DNA of 58,034 nt, taken from contig NZ_JAUSWN010000019.1 of NCBI RefSeq assembly GCF_030815255.1, positions 1 through 58,034 on the forward strand, given 5' to 3'. The DNA is from Hathewaya limosa. GTDB taxonomy: Bacteria; Bacillota; Clostridia; Clostridiales; Clostridiaceae. Both the position numbers and the translations under genes were made by a program. Below, one piece after another: positions 1 to 8,422 of the stretch (position 1 is its first letter; every line of letters starts with the position of its first letter). The notes under the pieces are model-generated. The model was given only the letters and a program-made list of their open reading frames with translations, was not told the origin of the DNA and did not search any database.

Positions 1-57
1 CAATGGAACTTAAATAAGATGACTCCTGTTCAATACAGAAATCATCTTATCATATAG
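1..57 (+). CDS. IS3-family transposase OrfB, C-terminal end (partial)
   Basis: Reading frame 1 gives QWNLNKMTPVQYRNHLII and then TAG at 55-57. The pattern 'hydrophobic-N-K-M-T/S-P-hydrophobic-x-Y-R-N-H-L' is the typical C-terminus of IS3/IS150-family OrfB transposases (DDE integrase core, rve family). Only 18 residues lie in the window, so it cannot be judged whether the transposase is intact. The adjacent terminal inverted repeat supports the call. Confidence 0.75.
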   Translation, partial: QWNLNKMTPVQYRNHLII

Positions 58-89
58 TCTTTTTTAAAACGTCCTTGACAAAGGGTACA
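1..89 (+). mobile_element. Right end of an IS3-family insertion sequence (cut by window edge)
   Basis: The first 57 bases encode the last residues of an IS3-type transposase. They are followed at 71-89 by GTCCTTGACAAAGGGTACA, which has the form of an IS3/IS150-group right terminal inverted repeat, ending in CA. The element therefore probably ends at base 89. The left end is outside the window and no second copy of the repeat was seen. The insertion lies just downstream of the tRNA thiolation gene at 131-997. Confidence 0.75.
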
Positions 90-130
90 TTTTAAAATCC
101 ATGTTTTATAAGTAGCTTTTATTTTATATT

Positions 131-997
131 TTATTCTTCATCAAAATTCTCAAGGAAAGAATGATCTATTCCATCTTTTTGCCATCCTAATATGGAATCC
201 ATACTAACATTTTGTGCAGCTCTAAAAATTGATTTATCTACATCATTAAAATTCTTTTTAAGTTCAGATATTAAATCTTTTATTTCATAACGTTTATTTC
301 CAATCTTTTTAGCCGCTACCATACAAGCACAGTTTAATGGCCATATACCACTTCTTTGAGTAAATTTTTTTATATACTCTTCTTCTATATAATACATAGG
401 ACGTATTAATTGAATTCCCTCAAAATTGGTAGAATTTAATTTTGGAAGCATAGTTTTAAAATTTCCTGAATAGAGTACATTTAAAAGAGTTGTTTCTATT
501 ACATCATTAAAATGATGTCCTAAAGATACTTTATTACATCCCAATTCTTTTGCCTTTGAATATAATGCACCACGTCTCATTCTAGCACACATATAACATG
601 GGTAATCTTTAGCCATTTCATCAACTATATCAAAAATTCCTGATTCATATATTTCAATAGGAATTTGTAAATACTCACAGTTATCTAACATTAACTTTTT
701 AATATCAGGATGATATCCTGGGTCCATACATACAAAACGTACTTCAAACTTCATTTGTCCATGACGTTGTAATTCTTGAAATAATTTAGCCATTAACATG
801 CTATCTTTTCCACCAGAAATAGCTACTAAGATTTTATCTCCATCTTCGATTAGTTTATAATCTTTAATAGCTTTTATAAATTTTGACCAAATATGTTTTC
901 TATATGTTTTAATAATACTTCGTTCCACTTCTTTTAATGGTTTTCTTTCATTAAATGGAACTAATATATCACAACCGTTACCTGCTATATCACTCAT
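131..997 (-). CDS. ttcA: TtcA-type tRNA 2-thiocytidine synthetase family ATPase
   Basis: This is a 288-residue PP-loop ATPase of the TtcA/TilS family, which adenylates a tRNA base for thiolation. The PP-loop SGGKDS is visible near residue 60. Two cysteine pairs, CYMC and CAC in PCYMCARMRRG and LNCACMVAAKK, match the 4Fe-4S ligands of TtcA, and GHHFND is the conserved histidine motif. The open frame continues far upstream, but I place the start at the ATG at 997 (MSDIAGNG) because AGAGGTG lies just before it. It is a single gene; the insertion sequence end lies just past its 3' side. The exact target base (C32 or another) is inferred from family. Confidence 0.8.
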   Translation of the reverse strand: MSDIAGNGCDILVPFNERKPLKEVERSIIKTYRKHIWSKFIKAIKDYKLIEDGDKILVAISGGKDSMLMAKLFQELQRHGQMKFEVRFVCMDPGYHPDIKKLMLDNCEYLQIPIEIYESGIFDIVDEMAKDYPCYMCARMRRGALYSKAKELGCNKVSLGHHFNDVIETTLLNVLYSGNFKTMLPKLNSTNFEGIQLIRPMYYIEEEYIKKFTQRSGIWPLNCACMVAAKKIGNKRYEIKDLISELKKNFNDVDKSIFRAAQNVSMDSILGWQKDGIDHSFLENFDEE

Positions 998-1363
998 GTT
1001 AACACCTCTCTTTTCCTCAAACATTATAACATTTTTATAAATTTTTGTCTTTATAAAAAAATTTTCTACAATTTTAGCCTTAGCTATAACCAAAAATAAT
1101 GCTAACATTAAACAAAATAACACTAAAATAGTATCTATTAGTAATTGACATTTTATACTGCCTAATATTAGTTCATTAATTAAAAATGCTAATAAAGAGT
1201 TCTTTATAAATTCAATAAATAGGATACATGTAGGAAAAGATAATATAGTAATTGCACCTAAAAATATTAAAATTTATAGACTTAATATAACCCCACTATA
1301 TAAATTCATTTTAGATTTCATTATTATTTTCTTAATTCCCCTAACAATTTTATTCTTTGCCAT
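998..1363 (-). pseudogene. Possible relic of a small membrane protein, open in frame with the downstream tRNA thiolation gene
   Basis: On the minus strand an ATG at 1363 opens a short basic, then hydrophobic, peptide (MAKNKIVRGIKKIIMKSKMN...) that stops at TAA 1274-1276. The same frame then stays open for about 93 codons, through two or three hydrophobic stretches (for example LVLFCLMLALFLVIAKAK), right into the TtcA-like gene. Such a long open stretch is unlikely by chance at this base composition, so a decayed or stop-interrupted membrane gene is plausible. AT-rich DNA easily gives hydrophobic readings, and no family was recognised. The rest of the intergenic space up to 1460 holds only a terminator. 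Confidence 0.3.
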
Positions 1364-1406
1364 ATTTACCTTATCTAAAAAATCAAAACTTAAAAAGATA
1401 TTAAAC

Positions 1407-1448
1407 AAAAACAAGGGTATTAAACTATACTTTTAATCCCTTGTTTTT
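1407..1448. terminator. Bidirectional intrinsic terminator
   Basis: The arms AAAAACAAGGG (1407-1417) and CCCTTGTTTTT (1438-1448) are complementary, with further ATTAAA/TTTAAT pairing inside and U-runs on both strands. It ends the minus-strand operon whose last gene is the PfkB kinase. Confidence 0.75.
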
Positions 1449-1460
1449 CATATTAATTTT

Positions 1461-2414
1461 TTAATATTTAATTTTTTCCCATTGTAGTTTGTTCATATAT
1501 TCCATAACAAACTCATGATTAACTTCTGGATGTATAGTATCTTCATGAGATATAGCAATACTTGCTAAAGTAATAGCATATGTTACTGTATCATCTATTG
1601 ATAAATTATTCATATACCCATAAGCAATACCTGCTACAAATGCATCTCCAGCTCCTGTAACATTTTTAACTACTACATCATTAGCTCTAAACTTACCTTT
1701 TTCCTTCCCATTTGAAAAGAAAATTCCATCTGCATCTAAGCTAATAAATACATTTTCTACTCCTAAATCATGAAAATACTTTACTGTTTTGTTTAAGTCT
1801 TCTTCATTATTAATTTTAATACCTGAAAGCATTTCTGCTTCATATCTATTTGGTTTTATTGTATGAAAATACTTAACAAGGTGTCTTACACCCTTGGCCT
1901 TACATGCTGAAACAGGATCTAATACAAATTTTGTTTTTCCTTTAAACTTTTCTAATATGTATTGTAAAATTTCAGGGTTATCAGAATCTAAAAAAGTATA
2001 TTCTGCTGATTCTATAATATGTGCTTTTGAATCTATAAATTTTTTGTTTAATTTATCTATAGATTTCATATCAACTACCGCAGATACCATTTCCCCTTGC
2101 TCATCTAATATGGCCATATATGTAGGTGTACTATATCCTTTTACAATTAAAGAATCTTCCATATCATATCCAACTTCTCTTGAATGTCTTAATAGTTCCC
2201 TACCATTGTTATCATCACCTAAAACGGATATAAACTTATTTTTCACACCTATTCTAGCCATATTTTCTGCAATATTTCTACATACTCCTCCAAGAGATGT
2301 CTTTACACATCCTGGTGTAGAATTGCACTGCATATATTTTTTAGTACAAAAGCCAAAAATATCAACTATTGAAGCTCCTAAAACTACCACATATGGTTCT
2401 TGTTTATTAATCAT
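1461..2414 (-). CDS. psuK: PfkB-family carbohydrate kinase, pseudouridine kinase-like
   Basis: This 317-residue ribokinase-fold enzyme starts YVVVLGASIVDIFG and has the PfkB signature NVTGAGDAFVAG near residue 253, whose Asp is the catalytic base. The phrases STPGCVKTSLGGVCRNIAENMARIG and the DPVSA...HTIKPNRYEAE block resemble E. coli PsuK, which phosphorylates pseudouridine to its 5'-phosphate. No psuG glycosidase is adjacent, so the substrate is inferred. The ATG at 2414 has GGGAGG about 10 bases upstream. It is the last gene of the minus-strand run from 6448, 71 bases after the DHHW gene, and may be cotranscribed with it. Another nucleoside or sugar kinase activity is possible. Confidence 0.7.
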   Translation of the reverse strand: MINKQEPYVVVLGASIVDIFGFCTKKYMQCNSTPGCVKTSLGGVCRNIAENMARIGVKNKFISVLGDDNNGRELLRHSREVGYDMEDSLIVKGYSTPTYMAILDEQGEMVSAVVDMKSIDKLNKKFIDSKAHIIESAEYTFLDSDNPEILQYILEKFKGKTKFVLDPVSACKAKGVRHLVKYFHTIKPNRYEAEMLSGIKINNEEDLNKTVKYFHDLGVENVFISLDADGIFFSNGKEKGKFRANDVVVKNVTGAGDAFVAGIAYGYMNNLSIDDTVTYAITLASIAISHEDTIHPEVNHEFVMEYMNKLQWEKIKY

Positions 2415-2485
2415 TCTTTCTTGCCTCCCAAAGTTCTACCTTCAACATTTTATCATATTTTTTTGACTTTGGGTAAGGCTTATTT

Positions 2486-3625
2486 CTACCATTTTATATT
2501 TTTTATTGAATTATCATTAGAAAAACTATTTATATTATATAAAAGTAGAATTTCATCTATATTATTTTCTTTAATATAATCACTTAGATTTCCTCTATAG
2601 TGCCTCAAATCGATCATTGTAACCTCATTATAATGAGGAATTAAATATGGTACAAAACTATTAGCATACGAATCTTTAATAATTAAAATATTTTTATTTA
2701 TTTGAGATTTTTCATTTCTAATTTTTACAGTACCATGATTGCCCCCAAAAAAGACTGAATATTTATCCCTTTTCTTAAGACTATCTAGATTATAAATTGA
2801 TTGTTTTTCTGGTTCATTATCTATTTTTACTGTATATTTTTGAATTTCTTTTGTCTCAAATAATTCTATAGTATCGGATTTTATGCTATTTAATAAAACC
2901 TTTGAATATAGAGTTCCATAAAATCCATTTACTTTTCTCATTAAGTTAAATTCATGATTCTCTAGTGGCCTAATTCCCACCTGTTTTGCAAATTCAACAT
3001 AAGCATAATAGGCACCTTTAGTCGTCCAATGATGATCAGTTTTATAAAAAATATATTCATTTTTTTTCTCTTCAAAAATTCTTTTTAATGGAACAAAAGT
3101 AATATCATATTTAAGTGCTTCTTCAAATTTATTTAAATATTCATACTGATCTTTTACAGGTGCATTTTGAGGTAACTTTTCTTGTAATATCTTAGTTGAA
3201 TTAGGTACTAGCATAAAATATTTTTTTACATTAGGATTTTTTTTACAGAAATCTTTTATATACTCAACTTTATTACAAATACTTTTTTCTTCTTCACCTT
3301 TAAAATTTTCAATTAGATATTCATCTTTACCGATAAAAACACCATTATTATCTTTTTTACCTAAAAGAACCTCGTTTTTAGCCTTTATCTTAACCCAAAA
3401 GTTCCTAAATGGAAATTGATCTGAAATATATTTTTCATAATCCTTTGTTAAATCTTCATTAATTAAATTATTAAAAGAAAACTTAGGTTTTTGAGCTAAC
3501 ATTCTATTTTCTAAGTCTGAAAATGTTTTATCCTGTTTTGTAAATTCAAAGATTCCAATACTTATTATAAAAACTATAAAAATTACACCTAAAACACCAT
3601 AATAAATCTTATCTTGTTTTTTCAA
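2486..3625 (-). CDS. DHHW/AlgJ-like surface polysaccharide acetylation protein
   Basis: This 379-residue membrane-anchored protein has one N-terminal membrane segment (about residues 8-27) and an extracellular SGNH-hydrolase-like domain. The family-defining motif TDHHWTTKGAYYAY is near residue 197, and a KDSYANSF motif (the serine block) lies near residue 318. AlgJ/AlgX-type proteins of this family act with an MBOAT acyltransferase to O-acetylate exported polysaccharides. The MBOAT gene ends 30 bases upstream, so the two are probably an operonic pair. The start is TTG at 3625, preceded by GAGAGGGG. The polymer acetylated is unknown. Confidence 0.8.
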   Translation of the reverse strand: MKKQDKIYYGVLGVIFIVFIISIGIFEFTKQDKTFSDLENRMLAQKPKFSFNNLINEDLTKDYEKYISDQFPFRNFWVKIKAKNEVLLGKKDNNGVFIGKDEYLIENFKGEEEKSICNKVEYIKDFCKKNPNVKKYFMLVPNSTKILQEKLPQNAPVKDQYEYLNKFEEALKYDITFVPLKRIFEEKKNEYIFYKTDHHWTTKGAYYAYVEFAKQVGIRPLENHEFNLMRKVNGFYGTLYSKVLLNSIKSDTIELFETKEIQKYTVKIDNEPEKQSIYNLDSLKKRDKYSVFFGGNHGTVKIRNEKSQINKNILIIKDSYANSFVPYLIPHYNEVTMIDLRHYRGNLSDYIKENNIDEILLLYNINSFSNDNSIKNIKW

Positions 3626-3655
3626 TGGAACCCCTCTCTTCCTCTATACTTATAA

Positions 3656-5062
3656 TTAAAATCTAAAATATAAAAAAGGATTATATGTTTCATTTACCAA
3701 GTAAGCTACACATAACATTAATAATATCAACATAAAAACTGATAAAATTATACTTATACATATACTGTTTCTTGCTCTTAATTTTTTAAATAACTTTTTA
3801 GGTATAGGGGTAGAGCATATTATAAGAAATATTATTAAAATCCAATTTGTACTTAAATAATATTTTAAACTACTATTTATAAAAGGTACTTTTCCTAATC
3901 CAAACATAGTCTTTATATAACTTAATGCTTGTCCAGTGTTTTCTAACTCAAATAGTACCCAACCTATCATAACTACTATTAACGTATATATATGTCCTAT
4001 GAATTTAGGTTTATTGTTCAAAAATTTTAATAAAAATTCTTTTTCTAGGCATATAAATATACCAAAATACAAACCCCAAGTTATAAAATTCCAATTTGCT
4101 CCATGCCAAAATCCTGTTAAGAACCATACTACAAAAAGGTTTCGAAATTGCTTTAATTTTCCCTTCCTATTTCCTCCTAGTGGTATGTATACATATTCTT
4201 TAAACCATAATCCTAATGATATATGCCATCTACGCCAAAATTCCGTTACACTTGCAGAAATATAAGGATAGTTGAAATTTTCCATAATATCAAAACCAAA
4301 CATTTTTCCAAGCCCGATAGCCATATCTGAATACCCACTAAAATCAAAGTATATCTGAAATGTAAATGCCATTATTCCTATCCATGAGGACAATACAGAT
4401 AATTCTTTAAGTGGCGTCACTTTTATAATATTCCATAATACCCCAATACCATTAGCTAAAAGAACTTTTTTAGAAAGACCAATAATAAATCTTTCTATAC
4501 CTTGAGTTAATAATAAGAAACTTTCTTTTCTATTATTAATCTGCTTATCTATATCTCCATACTTAACAATTGGACCTGCCACTAACTGTGGAAACATTGT
4601 AACATATGTTCCAAAAGAAATAATACTTTTCTGCACTTCTACTTTTTCTAAGTATACATCAATTACATAGGACATTGTCTGAAACGTATAAAAAGAAATT
4701 CCAACTGGAAGAGGCAATTGCTTAATTTTAATACTTAAATTAAATAAATCATTTATATTATTTATTAAAAATCCATAATACTTAAAAAAACCTAATATTC
4801 CCAAGTTAACTATAATTGATAACAAAAAAACAGCACGAGAAACGTGCTTATTTTTTCTATATTTATCAATCATTAAACCATTTATATAATCAAATACTGT
4901 AGAAAAAAGCATTATAAGAATATATAGGGGCTCTCCCCATCCATAAAAAATTAAACTAGATATAAGAAGAACCAAATTTTTAAATTTTTTAGGGGATAAA
5001 TAATAAATAATTAATGTACTTGGCAAAAATATAAATATAAATAAAAGACTACTAAAAATCAT
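3656..5062 (-). CDS. MBOAT-family O-acyltransferase (AlgI/PatA/DltB type)
   Basis: This 468-residue polytopic membrane protein has the MBOAT hallmarks: YFDFSGYSDMAIGLGKMFGF, EFWRRWHISLGLWFKEYVYIPLGG and FWHGANWNFITWGLYFG, the last carrying the catalytic His. About ten or more hydrophobic segments are visible. Family members transfer acyl groups from a cytoplasmic donor across the membrane onto exported polysaccharide or teichoic acid. Here it sits between a DUF4358 lipoprotein gene and a DHHW gene, the usual clostridial arrangement for polysaccharide O-acetylation. There is no dlt operon nearby, so D-alanylation is unlikely. The start ATG at 5062 has GGGAG seven bases upstream. Confidence 0.9.
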   Translation of the reverse strand: MIFSSLLFIFIFLPSTLIIYYLSPKKFKNLVLLISSLIFYGWGEPLYILIMLFSTVFDYINGLMIDKYRKNKHVSRAVFLLSIIVNLGILGFFKYYGFLINNINDLFNLSIKIKQLPLPVGISFYTFQTMSYVIDVYLEKVEVQKSIISFGTYVTMFPQLVAGPIVKYGDIDKQINNRKESFLLLTQGIERFIIGLSKKVLLANGIGVLWNIIKVTPLKELSVLSSWIGIMAFTFQIYFDFSGYSDMAIGLGKMFGFDIMENFNYPYISASVTEFWRRWHISLGLWFKEYVYIPLGGNRKGKLKQFRNLFVVWFLTGFWHGANWNFITWGLYFGIFICLEKEFLLKFLNNKPKFIGHIYTLIVVMIGWVLFELENTGQALSYIKTMFGLGKVPFINSSLKYYLSTNWILIIFLIICSTPIPKKLFKKLRARNSICISIILSVFMLILLMLCVAYLVNETYNPFLYFRF

Positions 5063-5103
5063 TTTCTTACTCCCTAATTAATTATAATTTTAAAATGCAA
5101 TTA

Positions 5104-5589
5104 TTATTTAAAACTTTCTTCAAAAGCACTTTTAACCTTATCCTTATTTTTATCTGCTACAAATAAAATATATTTCCCTTTTTGTACAATCTCATTGTTT
5201 TTTATAATATCATATTGTTCTGGAATATATTGCTTAAATGCATTAGATTGATCTTCGATTCTTTTATTAATTTTTTCTTTTATTTTTTCTACATCTTCAG
5301 AAGATTTTAATTTTAAAATAGCTATTTCATTTGCTTGAATATTTTTAGAAGGTAAAAATAATGCAAATTCTTCTATATCATCTTTTTTGATGTCATAGAA
5401 TCTCTCTAATCCTTCTTCTTTTTCTTCCATAAACATTTTACTATCTATTGCACCTTTTACCTTTTCTACTATTGTATTCATAGAAACCTCTTTTACTTCT
5501 TCATTCCCTTTTGATGAACATCCTCCTAAAAGTCCTATACAAACAATTGCTAATAATGCTACTACTTTTCTTATAACTTTATTATTCAT
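5104..5589 (-). CDS. DUF4358 lipoprotein
   Basis: This 161-residue protein begins with a type II signal peptide and a lipobox, LLGGC, with Cys near residue 24, so it is predicted to be lipid-anchored on the outer face of the membrane. The mature part (EEGLERFYDIKKDDIEEFAL, then KSSEDVEKIKEKINKRIEDQ) matches the DUF4358 family often found beside MBOAT and SGNH genes in Firmicutes. No enzymatic motif is visible. AAGGAGGAG precedes the ATG. It is 42 bases upstream of the MBOAT gene and 62 bases downstream of the SGNH gene, so it is probably an accessory part of the acylation system. Confidence 0.75.
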   Translation of the reverse strand: MNNKVIRKVVALLAIVCIGLLGGCSSKGNEEVKEVSMNTIVEKVKGAIDSKMFMEEKEEGLERFYDIKKDDIEEFALFLPSKNIQANEIAILKLKSSEDVEKIKEKINKRIEDQSNAFKQYIPEQYDIIKNNEIVQKGKYILFVADKNKDKVKSAFEESFK

Positions 5590-5650
5590 ATAAAGCTCCT
5601 CCTTAAACTTTAAATTGTATATTTTTGTTATATATCATACTATTTTTTTA

Positions 5651-6448
5651 CTAAATTTTAGCTCTAACTAATTTTGCCCATACAGGATAAAAATCATAAA
5701 TAACATGTATTCCATCTGGTTCGTAATAGTCTTTTTTTGAATTTTCTACTATTGGATTTATATTTATATATTTTCCACCTTGATTTTGTATCATTTTCTT
5801 TAAAGAATCATTTATATTATCTATTCTTTGTTTAGTCAGATATTTATTTTGTTTAGCTTTATCAGCTCTCACATATAACACAGATTGAGCGTATATTTTA
5901 ACATTTGGAATTTGATTTTTTATTAATTTAACAAGTTCACTATAATCTTTCAAAAATTGGTCTGAACTTATTCCCCCTTCTAAATCATTAGCTCCAAATA
6001 ATATATATATATTACGAGGATTAAGTTTTTTTAATGTTCCAACTTTTTCTTTGGCTTTTATTACTGTCATCCCTCTAATTCCTAACACATTCTTAGGTTT
6101 TAAAACATTATAATAAGACATACTTTCAGTTATAGAATCTCCTAAAAATACATCTTGGTTAAAAAAATCTTTATCTGATATTTTACTTTTTACTGTTATC
6201 ATGTTAAGTTTATATAAGTTATTTTTATCTTTAATACCAGTGGTCTTTCCGTTAAATTTAATTTTAGGCGAACTAGCAATAATCAAGGACTTTTCACTAA
6301 TGAATTGCTGTTTGGATTTTCTCATATATTTAACAATAAAATTAGTTAACTTTATAATAGTAAATATAATAAATAAAATACTAACTACAGCTAATACTAT
6401 TCTCTTTTTATTTAGTCGTCTACGTCTTTTACTAATTCCATAATACAA
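5651..6448 (-). CDS. SGNH/GDSL-family hydrolase, membrane-anchored
   Basis: A basic N-terminus (ISKRRRRLNKKR) and one membrane segment precede an extracellular SGNH esterase domain. Block I is FLGDSITESM with the nucleophile Ser, block III is LFGANDLEGG, and block V is YEPDGIHV with the catalytic Asp/His. Such esterases add or remove acyl groups on surface polymers. I place the start at TTG 6448, because GGAGGG lies six bases upstream. The frame extends to a GTG at 6487, which has no ribosome site. It is the first gene of the DUF4358-MBOAT-DHHW run, so it is likely the hydrolase or transferase partner of that system. Confidence 0.8.
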   Translation of the reverse strand: MYYGISKRRRRLNKKRIVLAVVSILFIIFTIIKLTNFIVKYMRKSKQQFISEKSLIIASSPKIKFNGKTTGIKDKNNLYKLNMITVKSKISDKDFFNQDVFLGDSITESMSYYNVLKPKNVLGIRGMTVIKAKEKVGTLKKLNPRNIYILFGANDLEGGISSDQFLKDYSELVKLIKNQIPNVKIYAQSVLYVRADKAKQNKYLTKQRIDNINDSLKKMIQNQGGKYININPIVENSKKDYYEPDGIHVIYDFYPVWAKLVRAKI

Positions 6449-6506
6449 TTTTTTCCCTCCAAAATAGACATATAATTCAAAAGCCACTTTTATTATATAC
6501 TATTAC

Positions 6507-6551
6507 AAAAAAAAAATAGTTAAAAAAGGGTTTCATTTTTAACTATTTTAT
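6507..6551 (-). terminator. Intrinsic terminator after the DEAD-box helicase gene
   Basis: On the minus strand AAAATAGTTAAAAA pairs with TTTTTTAACTATTTT across a short loop and runs into ten T residues. It separates the helicase gene from the acylation operon. Confidence 0.7.
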
Positions 6552-6571
6552 ACCATTATTAAAATTTTATA

Positions 6572-8170
6572 TTATTTTTTTTTGCCTGCAACTTCTATAT
6601 TTATTCTCATACCTCTAATTTTATTTTTAGAAGCTTTATTTAATACATCATTAGCAAACTTATCATTTACTTCTACAAAGCTAAATTTATCATACATATC
6701 AATAGTACCTATATCTTTTCCTTTAATATCTGTACCTGTTACTAATGCTTTTAATATATCTTCAGGTTTAACCTTTTTATTTCTACCTATATTAATAAAG
6801 AATCTTTTCATTCCTTTATTAGTAGATTTTTTTCTATTTGAAGATTTTTCTTCTTTTTCTGCAACTATTTCTTTTATATCACCTATATTAACTTCTAAAT
6901 CAATCATAGCAGCTAATAAATCAATTATAGAATATCCTTCTTCAATTAATTCATCTATAATTGTTGAATATTTTTTAGTAACTTTTGAATTACATTTTTC
7001 TTTTATTTTATTCATATATTCCTGTAATTTTAAATTCTCTATATCTTTAGCACTTGGAATTTGTTCTTCTTCCATTTGCTTCTTTGTATATCTCATAATA
7101 TCTTTTAAAATTCTCATTTCTCTTCTAGAAACTAAAGTTATAGATGTACCTTCTCTTCCTGCTCTACCAGTTCTTCCTATTCTATGTACATAATATTCCT
7201 CATGTGTTGGTACATCATAATTAAATACCATATCCACATCATCTATATCAAGTCCTCTTGCAGCTACATCTGTTGCTATAAGAACTTTTATGTCACCTTT
7301 TTTAACCTTAGTTATAACTGTATTTCTAACATTTTGTTTCATATCGCCGTGAATTTTTTCACATAAATATCCTTTTTGTTGAAGAGAATCAAAAAGTTCA
7401 TCTACTTTTCTCTTAGTATTACAGAAAATTAATGTTACTTTAGGATTTTTAAAATCTATGATTCTGCATAATGCTTCTTCTTTATCTGACTCTTTTATAC
7501 ATATATATTTTTGAGTTATATTTGGAGTTGTAACTTCTTTACTCTTAATTTGTACCTTTTTAGGATTCTTTAAATATGTATCAACTATTTCCATAATGTT
7601 TTTTTTCATTGTTGCAGAAAATAGTAATTTCTGTATATCATGTTCTATGCTACCTATAATAGTTTCTATATCTTCTCTAAATCCCATGTTTAACATTTCA
7701 TCTGCTTCATCAAGGATTAAAGTATTTAATTTGTCTAATTTTAAAGAACCTCTTCTCATGTGATCCATTACTCTACCTGGTGTTCCTATAACTACATTAG
7801 CACCTTGTTTTAATGCTCTTATTTGTCTGCTTATAGGGTCTCCACCATATACTGAAATTATCTTAACTTCCTTTTTATATTTACAAAGTTTTTCAAACTC
7901 CTCTGATACTTGAAGAGCTAATTCTCTTGTTGGACAAAGAACCATTAACTGAACACCTTTTATAGCTTTATCAATTTTATCTAAAGTAGCTACTCCAAAA
8001 GCAGCTGTTTTACCAGTTCCTGTTTGTGCTAATCCAACAATATCTTCTCCTTCTAATACTAAAGGAATAGCTTGACTTTGTATAGGAGTTGCTTCTTCAA
8101 ATCCCATATCCTTTATAGCTTTTTTCATTTCTTCTGATATATTCAGATTTTCAAATCTAACATTTGTCAT
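6572..8170 (-). CDS. DEAD-box RNA helicase with DbpA-type RNA-binding tail
   Basis: This 532-residue ATP-dependent RNA helicase has the full motif set: Q motif (GFEEATPIQSQAIP), AQTGTGKT (I), PTRELA (Ia), TPGRV (Ib), DEAD (II), SAT (III), RGLD (V) and HRIGRTGR (VI). A linker is followed by a C-terminal domain (about residues 455-530, MKRFFINIGRNKKVKPEDIL...) resembling the DbpA/CsdA RNA-binding domain, which targets structured rRNA. The family assists ribosome assembly and RNA turnover, often in the cold. AAGGAG precedes the ATG. The transcript has a leader of about 190 bases containing a small ORF. CshA or DeaD naming is not settled by sequence alone. Confidence 0.9.
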   Translation of the reverse strand: MTNVRFENLNISEEMKKAIKDMGFEEATPIQSQAIPLVLEGEDIVGLAQTGTGKTAAFGVATLDKIDKAIKGVQLMVLCPTRELALQVSEEFEKLCKYKKEVKIISVYGGDPISRQIRALKQGANVVIGTPGRVMDHMRRGSLKLDKLNTLILDEADEMLNMGFREDIETIIGSIEHDIQKLLFSATMKKNIMEIVDTYLKNPKKVQIKSKEVTTPNITQKYICIKESDKEEALCRIIDFKNPKVTLIFCNTKRKVDELFDSLQQKGYLCEKIHGDMKQNVRNTVITKVKKGDIKVLIATDVAARGLDIDDVDMVFNYDVPTHEEYYVHRIGRTGRAGREGTSITLVSRREMRILKDIMRYTKKQMEEEQIPSAKDIENLKLQEYMNKIKEKCNSKVTKKYSTIIDELIEEGYSIIDLLAAMIDLEVNIGDIKEIVAEKEEKSSNRKKSTNKGMKRFFINIGRNKKVKPEDILKALVTGTDIKGKDIGTIDMYDKFSFVEVNDKFANDVLNKASKNKIRGMRINIEVAGKKK

Positions 8171-8235
8171 TCTTTTGTTCTCCTTCTATTTATTGAACTA
8201 TAGGGTTAATTTGTTTTTAACTAAAAAAGCCGAAA

Positions 8236-8346
8236 CTAAAAACCCCAAACCCAAAATAGCACTCTAAAAGGATTTTTAAGCTCGACTTTAACAATTTTCG
8301 CATCATCAAAATTAAAGGCTTTTCTAATTTTAATCATAACGCTCAT
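8236..8346 (-). CDS. Small leader ORF (36 codons) upstream of the helicase
   Basis: An ATG at 8344-8346 opens MSVMIKIRKAF..., ending ...NPFRVLFWVWGF before TAG at 8236-8238. The peptide is basic in the middle and aromatic at its end, and it uses more GC-rich codons (GCG, GTC, GAG) than its surroundings. The ribosome site is weak (GGTAG), and a second ATG lies three codons in. It lies inside the probable helicase leader, 14 bases or so after the predicted transcription start. It may be a regulatory leader peptide or a small functional protein, or it may be chance. No family recognised. Confidence 0.35.
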   Translation of the reverse strand: MSVMIKIRKAFNFDDAKIVKVELKNPFRVLFWVWGF

Positions 8347-8366
8347 AAACTACCATACAAAAGTTT

Positions 8367-8394
8367 ATTATATCATACTATAGAAATATTTCAA
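8367..8394 (-). promoter_or_regulatory. Predicted sigma-A promoter of the helicase transcript
   Basis: On the minus strand TTGAAA (8394-8389), a 16-base spacer and TATAAT (8372-8367) fit a vegetative promoter. Transcription would start near 8360, giving a leader of about 190 bases before the helicase ATG. Confidence 0.55.
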
Positions 8395-8422
8395 TAAAAA
8401 TAATTCAATTCCATTATTTACT

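Noticed and set aside
131..1123. One long TtcA-like protein of 330 residues from a start at 1123
   Set aside because: The first 42 residues are hydrophobic, unlike TtcA, and AGAGGTG lies directly before MSDIAG at 997.
1894..2466. Plus-strand ORF overlapping the PfkB kinase
   Set aside because: It is the antisense reading of a gene with clear motifs and has no ribosome site or known family. Other antisense ORFs (for example over the helicase, MBOAT and ABC genes) were rejected for the same reason.
5651..6487. Longer GTG start for the SGNH hydrolase
   Set aside because: GTG at 6487 has no ribosome site, while GGAGGG precedes TTG 6448 at good spacing.
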